Assembly: GCA_048264125.1 (NCBI GenBank)
Contig: JBLXDM010000007.1
Location: forward strand, 186,001 to 250,000
Source of the DNA: M1-B18 sp048264125
Lineage (GTDB): Bacteria; Bacillota; Clostridia; Peptostreptococcales; Natronincolaceae
Length of the DNA: 64,000 nt
Direction of reading: 5' to 3'
Position numbers and translations under genes: made by a program. Below are positions 17,900 to 25,775 of this stretch, one piece after another (position 1 is the first letter of the stretch; every line of letters starts with the position of its first letter). The notes below the pieces were generated by a model. It was given only the letters and a program-made list of their open reading frames with translations, was not told the DNA's origin and ran no database searches.

Positions 17900-18774
17900 T
17901 GACTAAGCGGAGATGGACCCCCTATCTATTGTTATCACCCCTGCTGCTGATCTATGTGATATTCATTGGAGGCGGTTTTTTAATGGTGGGGATAGAAAGC
18001 CTTGGACATATTCCCGTCCTTGGAATGAAGGGCTATAGCCTGGGGGCCTATGCTGTAATTCTGAGGAGCAGGGGATTATTACATAGCCTGATGCTTTCCG
18101 GCTATGTAGCTATTATTTCAGCTATTATAGCAACTGCCCTTGGTGTGACCATAGCCTATTTTATTATAAGCAGCAGAGCGCCATTGATACAGCTAATGAC
18201 TAAGCGGGCATTGCAGCTGGGGGTTATGCTGCCCTATCTGTATGCAGCCTTTATAGCCATGCTGTTCTTAAATCAGTCAGGTTTTTTTGCAAGGCTTCTG
18301 TATAGCTTAGGACTGCTGACAGATATCACTAGCTTTCCTGAGCTGATATTTGATAAAAGGGGAATAGGCCTAATTTGGGTTTTTGTCCTAAAGGGGACAC
18401 CCTTTGTCGCCCTGTTCACCATGAACGTAATGGGAGGCGTCAGCAGAGTCTTTGGCGATGTTGCCAGAACCTTGGGTGCCAAAAGCTGGAGCATCCTTCG
18501 GAGGATTTATTTGCCCCTCTGCCAGAGAGCAATCATCTGGTCCTCCGCCATAATACTGGCCTATGCCTTTGGCTCCTTTGAGGTCAATTATCTGCTGGGC
18601 AGCGTTTCGCCTACACCCTTGGCAGCCAGAGCCTACAGTCTCTTTATACAACCAGATATAGGGGTGATACCTCTGGCCATGGCTATGAATGTCATTATGC
18701 TGATAGTAGGGCTGGCCTTGGTGACTATGTATGCTCTATTGCTGAAACTGGTGATAGGGAGGGCTGCAGAGTGA
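17899..18774 (+). CDS. ABC importer permease 1 (YnjC-like, N half)
   Basis: A 291-residue membrane permease with six hydrophobic segments and the EAA-type cytoplasmic loop GDVARTLGAKSWSILRRIYLP, which docks to the ATPase. It starts inside the stop of the binding-protein gene (TGATG). E. coli YnjC is a single polypeptide of about double length; here the two permease halves are separate genes. It belongs to the spermidine/iron/thiamine-type family by its loop and pairing. Confidence 0.88.
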   Translation: MTKRRWTPYLLLSPLLLIYVIFIGGGFLMVGIESLGHIPVLGMKGYSLGAYAVILRSRGLLHSLMLSGYVAIISAIIATALGVTIAYFIISSRAPLIQLMTKRALQLGVMLPYLYAAFIAMLFLNQSGFFARLLYSLGLLTDITSFPELIFDKRGIGLIWVFVLKGTPFVALFTMNVMGGVSRVFGDVARTLGAKSWSILRRIYLPLCQRAIIWSSAIILAYAFGSFEVNYLLGSVSPTPLAARAYSLFIQPDIGVIPLAMAMNVIMLIVGLALVTMYALLLKLVIGRAAE

Positions 18775-19556
18775 AGAAGCTGTTTCTTATATTTGTTATA
18801 ATTGCCATATGCATGCCTATAGCCCTGCTGCTATTACTATCCCTTTTTACCTACTACAGATTTCCCTTAGTGCTGCCCATGGGATTTACACTGGATTACT
18901 GGCGATCTGCTCTAAACAATCCTTTGCTTTTGCCAAGTCTAAAAAACAGTCTGATGATAGGCTGCTGTACCGGTATATTATCTACTATCATTGGAATAAT
19001 GGCGGCTAGGGCCTTGGTTAGCTATAGGTTTTGGGGCAGGAAAATCATTAGAGAGCTATTTACAATACCGCTTTTGATGCCTGCAGTGGCGCTTTTTCTA
19101 GGAATGCATTTAATTATGCTGAGGCTGGGGATTGCAAATGGTCATTGTGGCATAGTTATAGCCCATTTGGTTATTTCCATCCCCTATACCATCAACATTT
19201 TTATATCACTATTCAAGGGGATAAGCCCTGAGCTGGAGGCAGTGGCCAGTACCTTGGGCTGTAGGCCCTTAGGGGTCTTCTTCAAAATACTATTGCCACT
19301 AATCATGCCGGGAATATACCTTTCCTTTTCCCTTAGCTTTATCATATCCTTTTCAGAGTATTTTTCCAGCTTTCTGATGGGCGGGGGCAGGATAGTAACC
19401 TTTGCCACCCTAATGTATCCCTACATTAATAATAGTGATATAGGGCATGGCGCTGTGCTGGGGATAGTATTTCTAAGCATTAATCTGCTGGTGTTTTTTG
19501 CAGTAGAAAGGATATCGGGAAAAAGACTAAAGCTGGAGGGCTACTTATATGAATAG
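18771..19556 (+). CDS. ABC importer permease 2 (YnjC-like, C half)
   Basis: A 261-residue permease with six hydrophobic segments and the EAA loop LEAVASTLGCRPLGVFFKIL. It starts with GTG overlapping the previous stop by 4 nt. With the 17899 product it should form the heterodimeric channel of the importer. It is followed with an 8-nt overlap by the ATPase gene. Confidence 0.88.
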   Translation: MKKLFLIFVIIAICMPIALLLLLSLFTYYRFPLVLPMGFTLDYWRSALNNPLLLPSLKNSLMIGCCTGILSTIIGIMAARALVSYRFWGRKIIRELFTIPLLMPAVALFLGMHLIMLRLGIANGHCGIVIAHLVISIPYTINIFISLFKGISPELEAVASTLGCRPLGVFFKILLPLIMPGIYLSFSLSFIISFSEYFSSFLMGGGRIVTFATLMYPYINNSDIGHGAVLGIVFLSINLLVFFAVERISGKRLKLEGYLYE

Positions 19557-20595
19557 AACATTCAAAGAGGAAGATAAAATGCAGATTCAGCTGGAGGGTG
19601 TTTCAAAGCACTACAATGGCAGTGTGGTGTTGGAGGATATATGCTTGAATGTAGAGAAGGGAAGCCTTTTATCCATAGTAGGCTCCTCCGGTGTGGGTAA
19701 AACTACAGTACTCAAGATAATAGCAGGCTTAGAACAGCAGGAATCAGGAAGGATAATGATAGATGGCAAAGATGTAGGTCGGTTATCCCCTGAAGAAAGA
19801 GGCCTTGGCTACGTATTTCAGTCTCCATTGCTGTTTCCTCACATGACGGTGGAGGAAAACATATCCTTTGGCCTAAAGATAAGGAAATGGGAAAAAAGCA
19901 GAATCGTCTACAGGGTAAAGGAGCTTATGGTACTGCTACAGCTGGAGGGTCTGGAGAATAGAATTCCCGCAAAGCTTTCCGGAGGCCAGCAGCAAAGGGT
20001 GGCCATAGCAAGGGCTATCGCTGCAGAGACGAAAATACTATTAATGGATGAGCCCTTTTCCAGCCTAGACCCAAAGCTGAGGCAGGAGATGGGGGAGCTG
20101 ATAAAGCGGATTCAAGCAGAATATGGGATTACAATCGTATTTGTTACCCATGATCTTGACGAAGCCATGGCACTATCAGATAAAATAGCCTTGCTGATAG
20201 ATGGAAAAATAGCTCAACTAGGGTCCCCCAGAGAGCTTTACTATAGGCCAAATAGTCCACAGGTGGCTGAATATATGGGGCCCTGTAATCTGATTCAGGG
20301 AAGGGTGACAGGCAATTGCTTCCATAGCCCATTAGGCAGCTTCACAGCCATTGAAGCACCAGAAGGAGACGGAACACTGATGCTGAGGCCAGAGGATATA
20401 AGCATAGACACTGCAGGAGAGGGCTATAGCATACTTTCACATAAAAATATGGGAAAGAGAATTTTGTACCGGGTAGCCTCAAAGACAGAAGGAAAACCAG
20501 AGCTTATTGTAGAGGCTTCAGCCTCTGAAATATTTCCTGTAGGAGCCACTGTTGGAATACAGCTGCCTCAGGGTGAACTTCATATTATAATATAA
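19549..20595 (+). CDS. ABC importer ATP-binding protein (YnjD-like)
   Basis: A 348-residue ATPase with Walker A GSSGVGKTT (45-53), signature LSGGQQQR (143-150), Walker B ILLMDEP (163-169), an H-loop VTHD and a C-terminal TOBE-like regulatory region (about 270-348). It has the PotA/FbpC/CysA type of length and layout. Two starts are possible: 19549, with GGAGGG upstream, or 19579, with GAGGAAG upstream and beginning MQIQLEG. It is last in the operon, followed by a strong terminator. Confidence 0.9.
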   Translation: MNRTFKEEDKMQIQLEGVSKHYNGSVVLEDICLNVEKGSLLSIVGSSGVGKTTVLKIIAGLEQQESGRIMIDGKDVGRLSPEERGLGYVFQSPLLFPHMTVEENISFGLKIRKWEKSRIVYRVKELMVLLQLEGLENRIPAKLSGGQQQRVAIARAIAAETKILLMDEPFSSLDPKLRQEMGELIKRIQAEYGITIVFVTHDLDEAMALSDKIALLIDGKIAQLGSPRELYYRPNSPQVAEYMGPCNLIQGRVTGNCFHSPLGSFTAIEAPEGDGTLMLRPEDISIDTAGEGYSILSHKNMGKRILYRVASKTEGKPELIVEASASEIFPVGATVGIQLPQGELHIII

Positions 20596-20630
20596 CAACC
20601 CACAGGCGGATCTGTGGGTTGTTATATTTT
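20594..20630 (+). terminator. Strong terminator ending the ynj-like operon
   Basis: AACAACCCACAG (20594-20605) pairs perfectly with CTGTGGGTTGTT (20612-20623), followed by ATATTTT. The stem begins inside the stop codon of the ATPase gene. Confidence 0.92.
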
Positions 20631-20647
20631 GTAAAAGATAAAGGATT

Positions 20648-20677
20648 TTGACAGAAGGTGTAGAAAATAAATATAGG
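20648..20677 (+). promoter_or_regulatory. Candidate promoter in front of the cassette array
   Basis: TTGACA (20648-20653), an 18-nt spacer and TATAGG (20672-20677). It lies about 200 bp ahead of the first cassette-like gene. A GC-rich hairpin (CGCGCC 20837-20842 with GGCGCG 20849-20854) sits in the leader. The position fits a common promoter for promoterless downstream genes, but this is inference. Confidence 0.35.
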
Positions 20678-20881
20678 AATATACATTTGTTTACTGCTTA
20701 TATATGCGGAATTGAGATTATAAAGATACAGCTATAAGCAAATATTCACGACATAATGTTCGCGAATTTCCAGTATTAGGTATGAAAAGCGAAAAGGGGT
20801 TCGGGAATTGGGTAGTTATCTGACATGGGGTGAAGGCGCGCCGTCCGTGGCGCGATTTTAGTGAGTTCAGTAGGAGGGCAT

Positions 20882-21640
20882 ATGAAAAAGATTATTTTAT
20901 GTGATGATACAAGTTTAATAGATACTGTAAGTTTATGTAAGAAATATAATCTAGGTATTGAGGTTCAATCTTTTTATGACACAGAGTATATTACGCGAGA
21001 AAAAAACGCTATTGATGAAACTCTTAAGGCTATAGAAAAATTGGATTCGAGGTCGTTACATGGTCCGTTTGCAGACTTGAATATGGGTAGTTTTGATAAG
21101 ATGATTAGAGATGTTACAAAGAATAGATTTAATTTTGCTTATCAAATTGCTACAAGGTTAGATGCTACAGATATTGTCTTGCATCATGGATTTGTACCAA
21201 AGACAAGTTATCCTGCCAATTGGATAAAGCGGAGTTTAGCATTTCTAGAGGATTTTATTTCTGATAAGAAAAATGATATTCAGATTCATTTAGAAAATGT
21301 GTTGGAATACGATGGTGATGTTATGTTTGAAATAGTTGAAAATCTACAAGGAACAAATATAGATATTTGTTTAGATATAGGGCATGCACATTGCAATTCA
21401 AAGATATCAGTTGTTGATTGGATTAAGTGCTTGAAAAATAAGATTGGATATGTACATATGCACGATAACAACGGTATTGAGGATGAACATTTAGGATTTG
21501 GAATGGGTAATATTCAGTTAGAAGAAGTATGTAAAGCGCTAGAGGAGTTTTCGCCGCAAGCAATATGGGCAATTGAAAGCAAAATCCAGTATATGCAAAC
21601 AAGTTTAGATTGGTTGAAAAGTCAAGGATATTTAAAGTAG
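20882..21640 (+). CDS. Sugar-phosphate isomerase/epimerase-like TIM barrel protein (cassette gene)
   Basis: A 252-residue protein of the xylose-isomerase-like TIM-barrel group (AP endonuclease 2 fold). It has HGPFADLNMGS near residue 60, LHHGF, IQIHLENVLE with the metal-binding glutamate, ICLDIGHAH and YVHMHDNNG. These metal-ligand positions are conserved, so it may be an active isomerase, epimerase or endonuclease; the substrate is unknown. It starts at the ATG at 20882 after TAGGAGGG. It is the first gene of the cassette-like array, and its stop lies about 50 bp before the first attC-like site. Confidence 0.75.
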   Translation: MKKIILCDDTSLIDTVSLCKKYNLGIEVQSFYDTEYITREKNAIDETLKAIEKLDSRSLHGPFADLNMGSFDKMIRDVTKNRFNFAYQIATRLDATDIVLHHGFVPKTSYPANWIKRSLAFLEDFISDKKNDIQIHLENVLEYDGDVMFEIVENLQGTNIDICLDIGHAHCNSKISVVDWIKCLKNKIGYVHMHDNNGIEDEHLGFGMGNIQLEEVCKALEEFSPQAIWAIESKIQYMQTSLDWLKSQGYLK

Positions 21641-21829
21641 GGGTCTACGTCCGTGTAGCCCTCTGGCTTCGCGGGTCACCCCACGTCAGATATCAATGCG
21701 TTTGTGCAAGGGCTGGGAAGAATGGGCAAGGAGAAAAGCCACGCCACATCCCTTCACTGGGTGCAAGCACCTCCTACGAAGAAGGGCTATGCGGGTCCAG
21801 TTCAGGGACGTCACAAACGCGGACCGTTA

Positions 21830-22393
21830 GTGCGCCAAGCAAAGCTTGGCATTTCTTACAGGGTGAAAGTCCCTGTCTGGTAAGGTCTAACCAACCACCT
21901 GTATCGAGTGTTGCGCCGATGCTGGCGACAGCAAAGGTGAAGCGTACACAGAGAATCATATAGGCCATAGGGGAGACCGTAATCCCTGAAGCATATTCAG
22001 CCCCGTAAATCGTGTACCTAGAAATAGGAAAATGCAGATGACGACGTGTTTAACGTCACGGAAGTCAATACAAGAGAATCGCTATAGGTGAGATTCTTAA
22101 GGGTCTGTCGGGGTCCTAGAACATGGCATGTAAGAAGAGAAATGTCAGGAACTTGGGAGGGCCTGTAGGTTCCAGCAACTAGCTGGTAGACCTATCCAAC
22201 CGCAAAAAAGGACGGTCAATGACACAACAGGGTTCGGATCAACTAATGCAAATCTCACTGCAAGGAATAAGGAAGAAGGCAAAGAACATTTGCTGAATTA
22301 CGGAACTTAATATTTCTGAAGAGCCCGGTGCGGTAGTTCCGTACGCCGGGATCTGTGCGGGGTGCGTCGGGTAACCGGCGCGTCTACCGTGAC
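21830..22393 (+). mobile_element. Group II intron lacking its reverse transcriptase gene
   Basis: A 564-nt ribozyme remnant. The 5' end GTGCGCC starts a typical domain I. Domain V is at 22321-22353 (GAGCCCGGTGCGG...CCGTACGCCGGGATC), then domain VI, with a likely branch-point A seven nt before the 3' end ...CTACCGTGAC. In domain IV an ATG at 22246 opens MQISLQGIRKKAKNIC then a stop (22294-22296). This looks like the first codons of a group II reverse transcriptase followed by a deletion. In domain V the catalytic-triad G (of AGC) faces an A, which may impair splicing. It sits inside the R' core of an attC-like site. Confidence 0.85.
22246..22296 (+). pseudogene. Residual start of the intron-encoded reverse transcriptase
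   Basis: Sixteen codons (MQISLQGIRKKAKNIC) remain, matching the usual N-terminal IRKKAK stretch of group II intron reverse transcriptases. All catalytic domains are gone and domain V begins 25 nt after the stop. The intron could only move if helped by an enzyme encoded elsewhere. Confidence 0.6.
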
Positions 22394-22478
22394 TATGCCA
22401 TCTATTAACTGAGCACTTTAGAGTGAGTTTTTTTAAAAATATCAGAGCTAATTTAATATAAATAAGGAGTTGAATAGG

Positions 22479-23336
22479 TTGAAATTAAGAAATTTTGTAC
22501 CCTTAATTATTGCTTTGCCATCAGTTGTCATTGGTGCTGTAGCCATGTATTTAAATAAAATCTCAATAGGTGTATGGAGTCAAAATATTGTTGCACTTAT
22601 AATCTCAGGATTTATTTCCTATTTGTTCTTGAAAGGAAAACCTAGATTTAGTAAAAGAAACTCTTTTGGTTTTATTATTCCAATAACAATAATTCTCTTA
22701 TTTCTAACATTTTTAGATAGTGGGTTAGATGGTGTTCATAGATGGGTATCTATTGGTCCAATTAAGCTGAACGTTGCAAGTATAATGTTACCTATTTTAA
22801 TTATAGAATTATGGAGAATTTTAAAAATATTAAATTGGTGGCATTCCATGATAATTACCTTAGCAGTTTCTATTTTACTCGCTTTACAACCCGATGCATC
22901 ACAAACAACGGGGTTTGTATTTCCAATGATAATATTATTATTAAGTAAAGCCAACAAGAGTGTTATTCGATATAGTATTATAAGTTTAATACTATTTATT
23001 CCTATAATATCTTGGATTTTTATTGATAGCTTACCCCCTATTGATTATGTTGAAGAAATTGTATTAATGGTCAAAACCGTAGGTACAGTATGGTTTCTGA
23101 TAGGAATTGGTTCACTAGCACTATTACCATTACCTTTCATAATATTTCCAACGAAGAATTATAGGTTAATATCAATGTGTCTTGGTTTGTACTTTATAAT
23201 TATATTAGTTTCTACGTTGTTTGGTAATTTTCCAGTTCCACTGATGGGTTATGGAATTTCACCAATAATCGGTTATTTTATAGCTATAACATGGTTATTA
23301 AAAGTTAACAAAGCGGTTTTCAAGCCACAATCATAG
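22479..23336 (+). CDS. Polytopic membrane protein, RodA/FtsW-like (cassette gene)
   Basis: About 285 residues with eight to nine hydrophobic segments. The central part reads GLDGVHRWVSIGPIKLNVASIMLPILI and LALQPDASQTTGF. These recall the RW-x-x-x-G and QPD-x-x-x-x blocks of SEDS proteins (RodA/FtsW), which polymerise peptidoglycan. The protein is shorter than true SEDS polymerases, so activity is uncertain. A TTG start at 22479 is nine nt after AAGGAG; the TTG at 22470 is too close. It lies between attC-like sites 1 and 2, directly after the intron. Confidence 0.6.
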   Translation: MKLRNFVPLIIALPSVVIGAVAMYLNKISIGVWSQNIVALIISGFISYLFLKGKPRFSKRNSFGFIIPITIILLFLTFLDSGLDGVHRWVSIGPIKLNVASIMLPILIIELWRILKILNWWHSMIITLAVSILLALQPDASQTTGFVFPMIILLLSKANKSVIRYSIISLILFIPIISWIFIDSLPPIDYVEEIVLMVKTVGTVWFLIGIGSLALLPLPFIIFPTKNYRLISMCLGLYFIIILVSTLFGNFPVPLMGYGISPIIGYFIAITWLLKVNKAVFKPQS

Positions 23337-23375
23337 TCATTTGTATATTTTCGAAGGTATAATGAAGAGGACGGC

Positions 23376-23524
23376 ATATAACAATACATTTGCATAAAGG
23401 TTCTGGAAGCACGTGTCAATGGAAAAGTCAGCGCACCACACCATCTCACTGGGTGCCAGCACCGCCAGGGGGCAAGGCCAAGTGGGTCCAGTTCGAAGGC
23501 GTCGCAAACACGAGGAAGTTGTAC
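23376..23524 (+). other. attC-like recombination site 2
   Basis: Left box ATATAAC (23376-23382, R''), left arm CATTTGC (23387-23393), right arm GCAAAC (23504-23509), right box GTTGTAC (23518-23524, R'). Inside is the hairpin GGTGC-CA-GCACC and the block GTGGGTCCAGTTCGAAGGCGTCGC shared with sites 1 and 3 (here about 23483-23506). It begins about 40 bp after the stop of the RodA-like gene and ends about 90 bp before the next gene. Confidence 0.65.
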
Positions 23525-23615
23525 GACATACCAACCGTGGGGAGCATTGGATAACTACGATTGCTAGTACACTAATGTTAGAATAAAACGAAGTAAAGTT
23601 TGTAGAGGTGATAAA

Positions 23616-24080
23616 ATGAATAGGTTAAAGAAACAGTTATTAAACCTAGCGATAGGTGAATTCGCAGCCATTTGTACTTTTATTTTTGTATATAGATTAT
23701 TAGACTTGGGAATGGGTAGTTTAATAGCATTTTCGTATCTTATACTTATATTATTACAAGGAAGCATGTATTGGCTTTATAGATATATATTGATTATCAA
23801 AAATGAAAGTTTTGGTCTTAAGGCCATAAAACTCCTTAGGTTTTTAAAACAGTTAAATATAATTATATTAGTGGCTATAAGTATGATAATACCTATTATC
23901 AAAAGTAGCAATAAGGATTTGATAATTGCTATTGGATTATTTTTATTCGGATTAACTGAGTATATAAACTACTATTGGTATAGATTAAGCTACGGAAAAT
24001 CAGGATTTAATATTAAAATGCTATTAAATACAAAATTAAAAAAATCAAGTATAAACAAGATGATTAATAAAAAATGTTAA
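23616..24080 (+). CDS. Small integral membrane protein of unknown function (cassette gene)
   Basis: A 154-residue protein with four hydrophobic segments (about 12-32, 35-57, 80-100, 105-125) and a lysine-rich C-terminus. I do not recognise a family. A clear TAGAGGTGATAAA binding site precedes the ATG. It follows attC-like site 2 and shares its cassette with the nucleoside-enzyme-like gene 60 bp downstream. Its base composition is strongly AT-rich compared with the chromosomal genes before 20.6 kb. Confidence 0.6.
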   Translation: MNRLKKQLLNLAIGEFAAICTFIFVYRLLDLGMGSLIAFSYLILILLQGSMYWLYRYILIIKNESFGLKAIKLLRFLKQLNIIILVAISMIIPIIKSSNKDLIIAIGLFLFGLTEYINYYWYRLSYGKSGFNIKMLLNTKLKKSSINKMINKKC

Positions 24081-24139
24081 GGATATTCTTCATTTTTGGG
24101 AAACAAACAGAGATGGGAATACAAAGGAGGGGAACAAGT

Positions 24140-24457
24140 TTGAAAGTAATAACATTATGTGGTTCTACAAAATTTAAGGAACAGTTTGACCAAACAAATG
24201 CCTTTCTTACTCTTCAAGGCAACATCGTAATTAGCGTAGCCTTCTTTGAACAGAGTGAAGGTTTTGAAATAACTAAAGAACAAGCTGATATATTAGGTGA
24301 AGTACATTTTAGGAAAATTGATATCTCTGATGAAATCTTCGTAATTGATGTCAACGGTTATATAGGCGACAGTACTAGAAAAGAAATCGAATATGCTGAA
24401 AAGAAGGGAAAGGTAATCCGTTATTACTCTAATGGTGAAATTCCTGAGAGGTTTTAG
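24140..24457 (+). CDS. Nucleoside 2-deoxyribosyltransferase-like protein (cassette gene)
   Basis: A 105-residue protein starting VITLCGSTKF, the family hallmark that binds the nucleotide. It also has DEIFVIDVNGYIGDSTRKEIEYAEKKGK, whose GD-T-E-E-A-like segment carries the candidate catalytic glutamate. The start is TTG at 24140, eight nt after AAAGGAGGGG. Such small proteins are common in mobile cassettes and phage; substrates are usually nucleotides or nucleotide sugars. Confidence 0.72.
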   Translation: MKVITLCGSTKFKEQFDQTNAFLTLQGNIVISVAFFEQSEGFEITKEQADILGEVHFRKIDISDEIFVIDVNGYIGDSTRKEIEYAEKKGKVIRYYSNGEIPERF

Positions 24458-24753
24458 GCTAAGGGGAGACGTTGGTAGATTCGAAGAAGGCATATCATCG
24501 TTGCTGGTGCCCCTCGGTCCGGGAGGGATTAATCGAAGAAGTGTGCCGGACACATCTGCACTCCCCAACCGCGCCACCGCCGGTCACATACGTTCCTTTA
24601 GGGGAGTGAGCCGTCGTAAATATCTGAACGTTCTCTGAAACCAAACGGAAGCTCACGGCGTCCTGCCGCGAGCCAAGAGTAGGTGTACCGGAGCCTATAT
24701 TATTTACATTAGTAGAATTATGTGTATTAACGATTATTTAAATTTAGAGAGGT
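24458..24753. other. GC-rich palindromic spacer, possible decayed recombination site
   Basis: Clearly GC-richer than the flanking genes and without a convincing gene. It contains inverted repeats CACTCCCC/GGGGAGTG (about 24559-24610), TGTG-CCGGA-CACA and GCTCACGGC/GCCGCGAGC. ATATCA near 24511 resembles the left box of attC-like site 1, but I found no matching right half. Short frames on either strand here look spurious. Confidence 0.4.
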
Positions 24754-24918
24754 ATGATGAAAAAGGATGCTGGATATGAAATAACAATTCCTATGGAAGA
24801 ATAAAGTTATACTAAGAATTATGTATTAAATGCGTTAAATAAGATATTGCATAGTTGTCACGAGAACGAGTTGAAAAAGTTAAAAATATTTGAGGGGGTA
24901 AGGATTCATGAATTTTGA
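24754..24918 (+). pseudogene. Small gene interrupted by an in-frame stop
   Basis: After GAGAGGT, ATGATG opens MMKKDAGYEITIPMEE followed by TAA. The same frame then continues without a stop as SYTKNYVLNALNKILHSC and onward to 24918, overlapping the next gene by 11 nt. Residue choice on both sides of the stop looks coding (mixed charged/hydrophobic), so this may be a roughly 53-residue protein broken by one substitution. No family recognised. Confidence 0.3.
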
Positions 24919-25519
24919 CATTGAAGCTGTTAACTGGGATAGTGAAGAAAGAATAAAAAGAGCCGAAGTAATTGCTGATGAAATATTAAAGTCTATTGAA
25001 ATAAAGGAGCAATATATTGCCATGGAATTTGGCTGTGGCACTGGTCTTATAAGCTTTAATCTATACGATAAATTTAAGCATGTAATGCTTGTAGATACAT
25101 CAAAGGGCATGATAGATATTTTAGTTGAAAAAATTCAAGAAGCTAAAATAAAGAACATGACACCTTTGAAGATGGAGATTAATGATGAAGTAGCCTTTAC
25201 TAATAAGTTTGATGTTATATATACTTCAATGGCATTACATCACATTGTTGATATAGAAACGACATTAAAAAGCTTATACAAATTGATGAATAACAATGGA
25301 TATTTATGTATTGTTGAGCTAACTGAAGACGATGGAAGTTTTCACAAACTAGAGGAGGATTTTGACGGGCATAATGGCTTTAACCAAAGTGAATTAAAAA
25401 AAGTGTTAGAAAAGATTGGTTTTAGAGATGTTAGGACAAGTATTTTCTATAATGATAATAAAATCATTGATGATTTAAAAATTAATTATTCTTTATTTAT
25501 TATGGTTGCTAGAAAATAG
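24908..25519 (+). CDS. Class I SAM-dependent methyltransferase (cassette gene)
   Basis: A 203-residue methyltransferase. Motif I is AMEFGCGTGLISFNLYDKF, the acidic loop HVMLVDTSKGM, and motif IV FDVIYTSMALHHI; these are features of the Methyltransf_11/25 group. The substrate is unknown. GAGGGGGTAAGG precedes the ATG. It ends 64 bp before attC-like site 3 and is AT-rich, unlike the methyltransferases at 3367 and 10633. Confidence 0.82.
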   Translation: MNFDIEAVNWDSEERIKRAEVIADEILKSIEIKEQYIAMEFGCGTGLISFNLYDKFKHVMLVDTSKGMIDILVEKIQEAKIKNMTPLKMEINDEVAFTNKFDVIYTSMALHHIVDIETTLKSLYKLMNNNGYLCIVELTEDDGSFHKLEEDFDGHNGFNQSELKKVLEKIGFRDVRTSIFYNDNKIIDDLKINYSLFIMVARK

Positions 25520-25583
25520 CATAACTAAAGTAGATCTAACTGCCTTGTTTGAAGGGTTATAAGGGAAAACATGTCGCCACTTC

Positions 25584-25680
25584 TTATAACAAGCCATTCC
25601 CACAAGGGAACAAGCACCACCATGGGGGTATTCCTATGGTGGTCAGTTCGAAGGCGTCGGGAATGGCAGAGACGTTATAT
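25584..25680 (+). other. attC-like recombination site 3, the best preserved
   Basis: Left box TTATAAC (25584-25590, R''), two-nt spacer AA, left arm GCCATTCCC (25593-25601), right arm GGGAATGGC (25659-25667), right box GTTATAT (25674-25680, R'). The two boxes are near-perfect inverted copies and the arms are perfect. A central hairpin CACCACCAT (25615-25623) with ATGGTGGT (25636-25643) completes the structure. The block GTCAGTTCGAAGGCGTCG is shared with site 2. This is the R''-L''-loop-L'-R' plan of integron attC sites. Confidence 0.72.
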
Positions 25681-25775
25681 AAAATAGCGATATCGGGGTT
25701 GCTCTTTGAAGCTTTTTTAATATGAGAAGGTTTAATATTGCAAAAATATAAAATATAAAAGGTAGTGATGGCAAA

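Larger units (their letters stand above)
21690..22396 (+). other. attC-like recombination site 1, split by a group II intron
   Basis: The outer arms are GCGTTTGTG (21698-21706, L'') and CACAAACGC (21812-21820, L'), a perfect 9-bp inverted repeat about 105 nt apart, with the small hairpin GGTGC-AA-GCACC between. The left box reads ATATCAA (degenerate R''). The right core GTTA (21826-21829) is interrupted by the intron and resumes with TATG at 22394, giving GTTATATG when joined. Its right half resembles the sites at 23376 and 25584 (GGGTCCAGTTC...GACGTC). Confidence 0.7.

Noticed and set aside
20750..20820. attI-like or attC right half (TCGGGAATTGG...GTTATCT) before the first cassette
   Set aside because: There is some likeness to the right half of site 3, but no left partner and no integrase gene beside it, so it is not listed as a feature.
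21610..21968. Overlapping frames of 64-117 codons on both strands across attC-like site 1 and the intron 5' end
   Set aside because: They lie inside palindromic and ribozyme sequence, have low-complexity unfamiliar products and no ribosome binding site.
24293..24638. Frames of 68 and 94 codons in the GC-rich spacer after the deoxyribosyltransferase-like gene
   Set aside because: They arise from GC-rich palindromic sequence, overlap a real gene or each other, and show no recognisable protein features.
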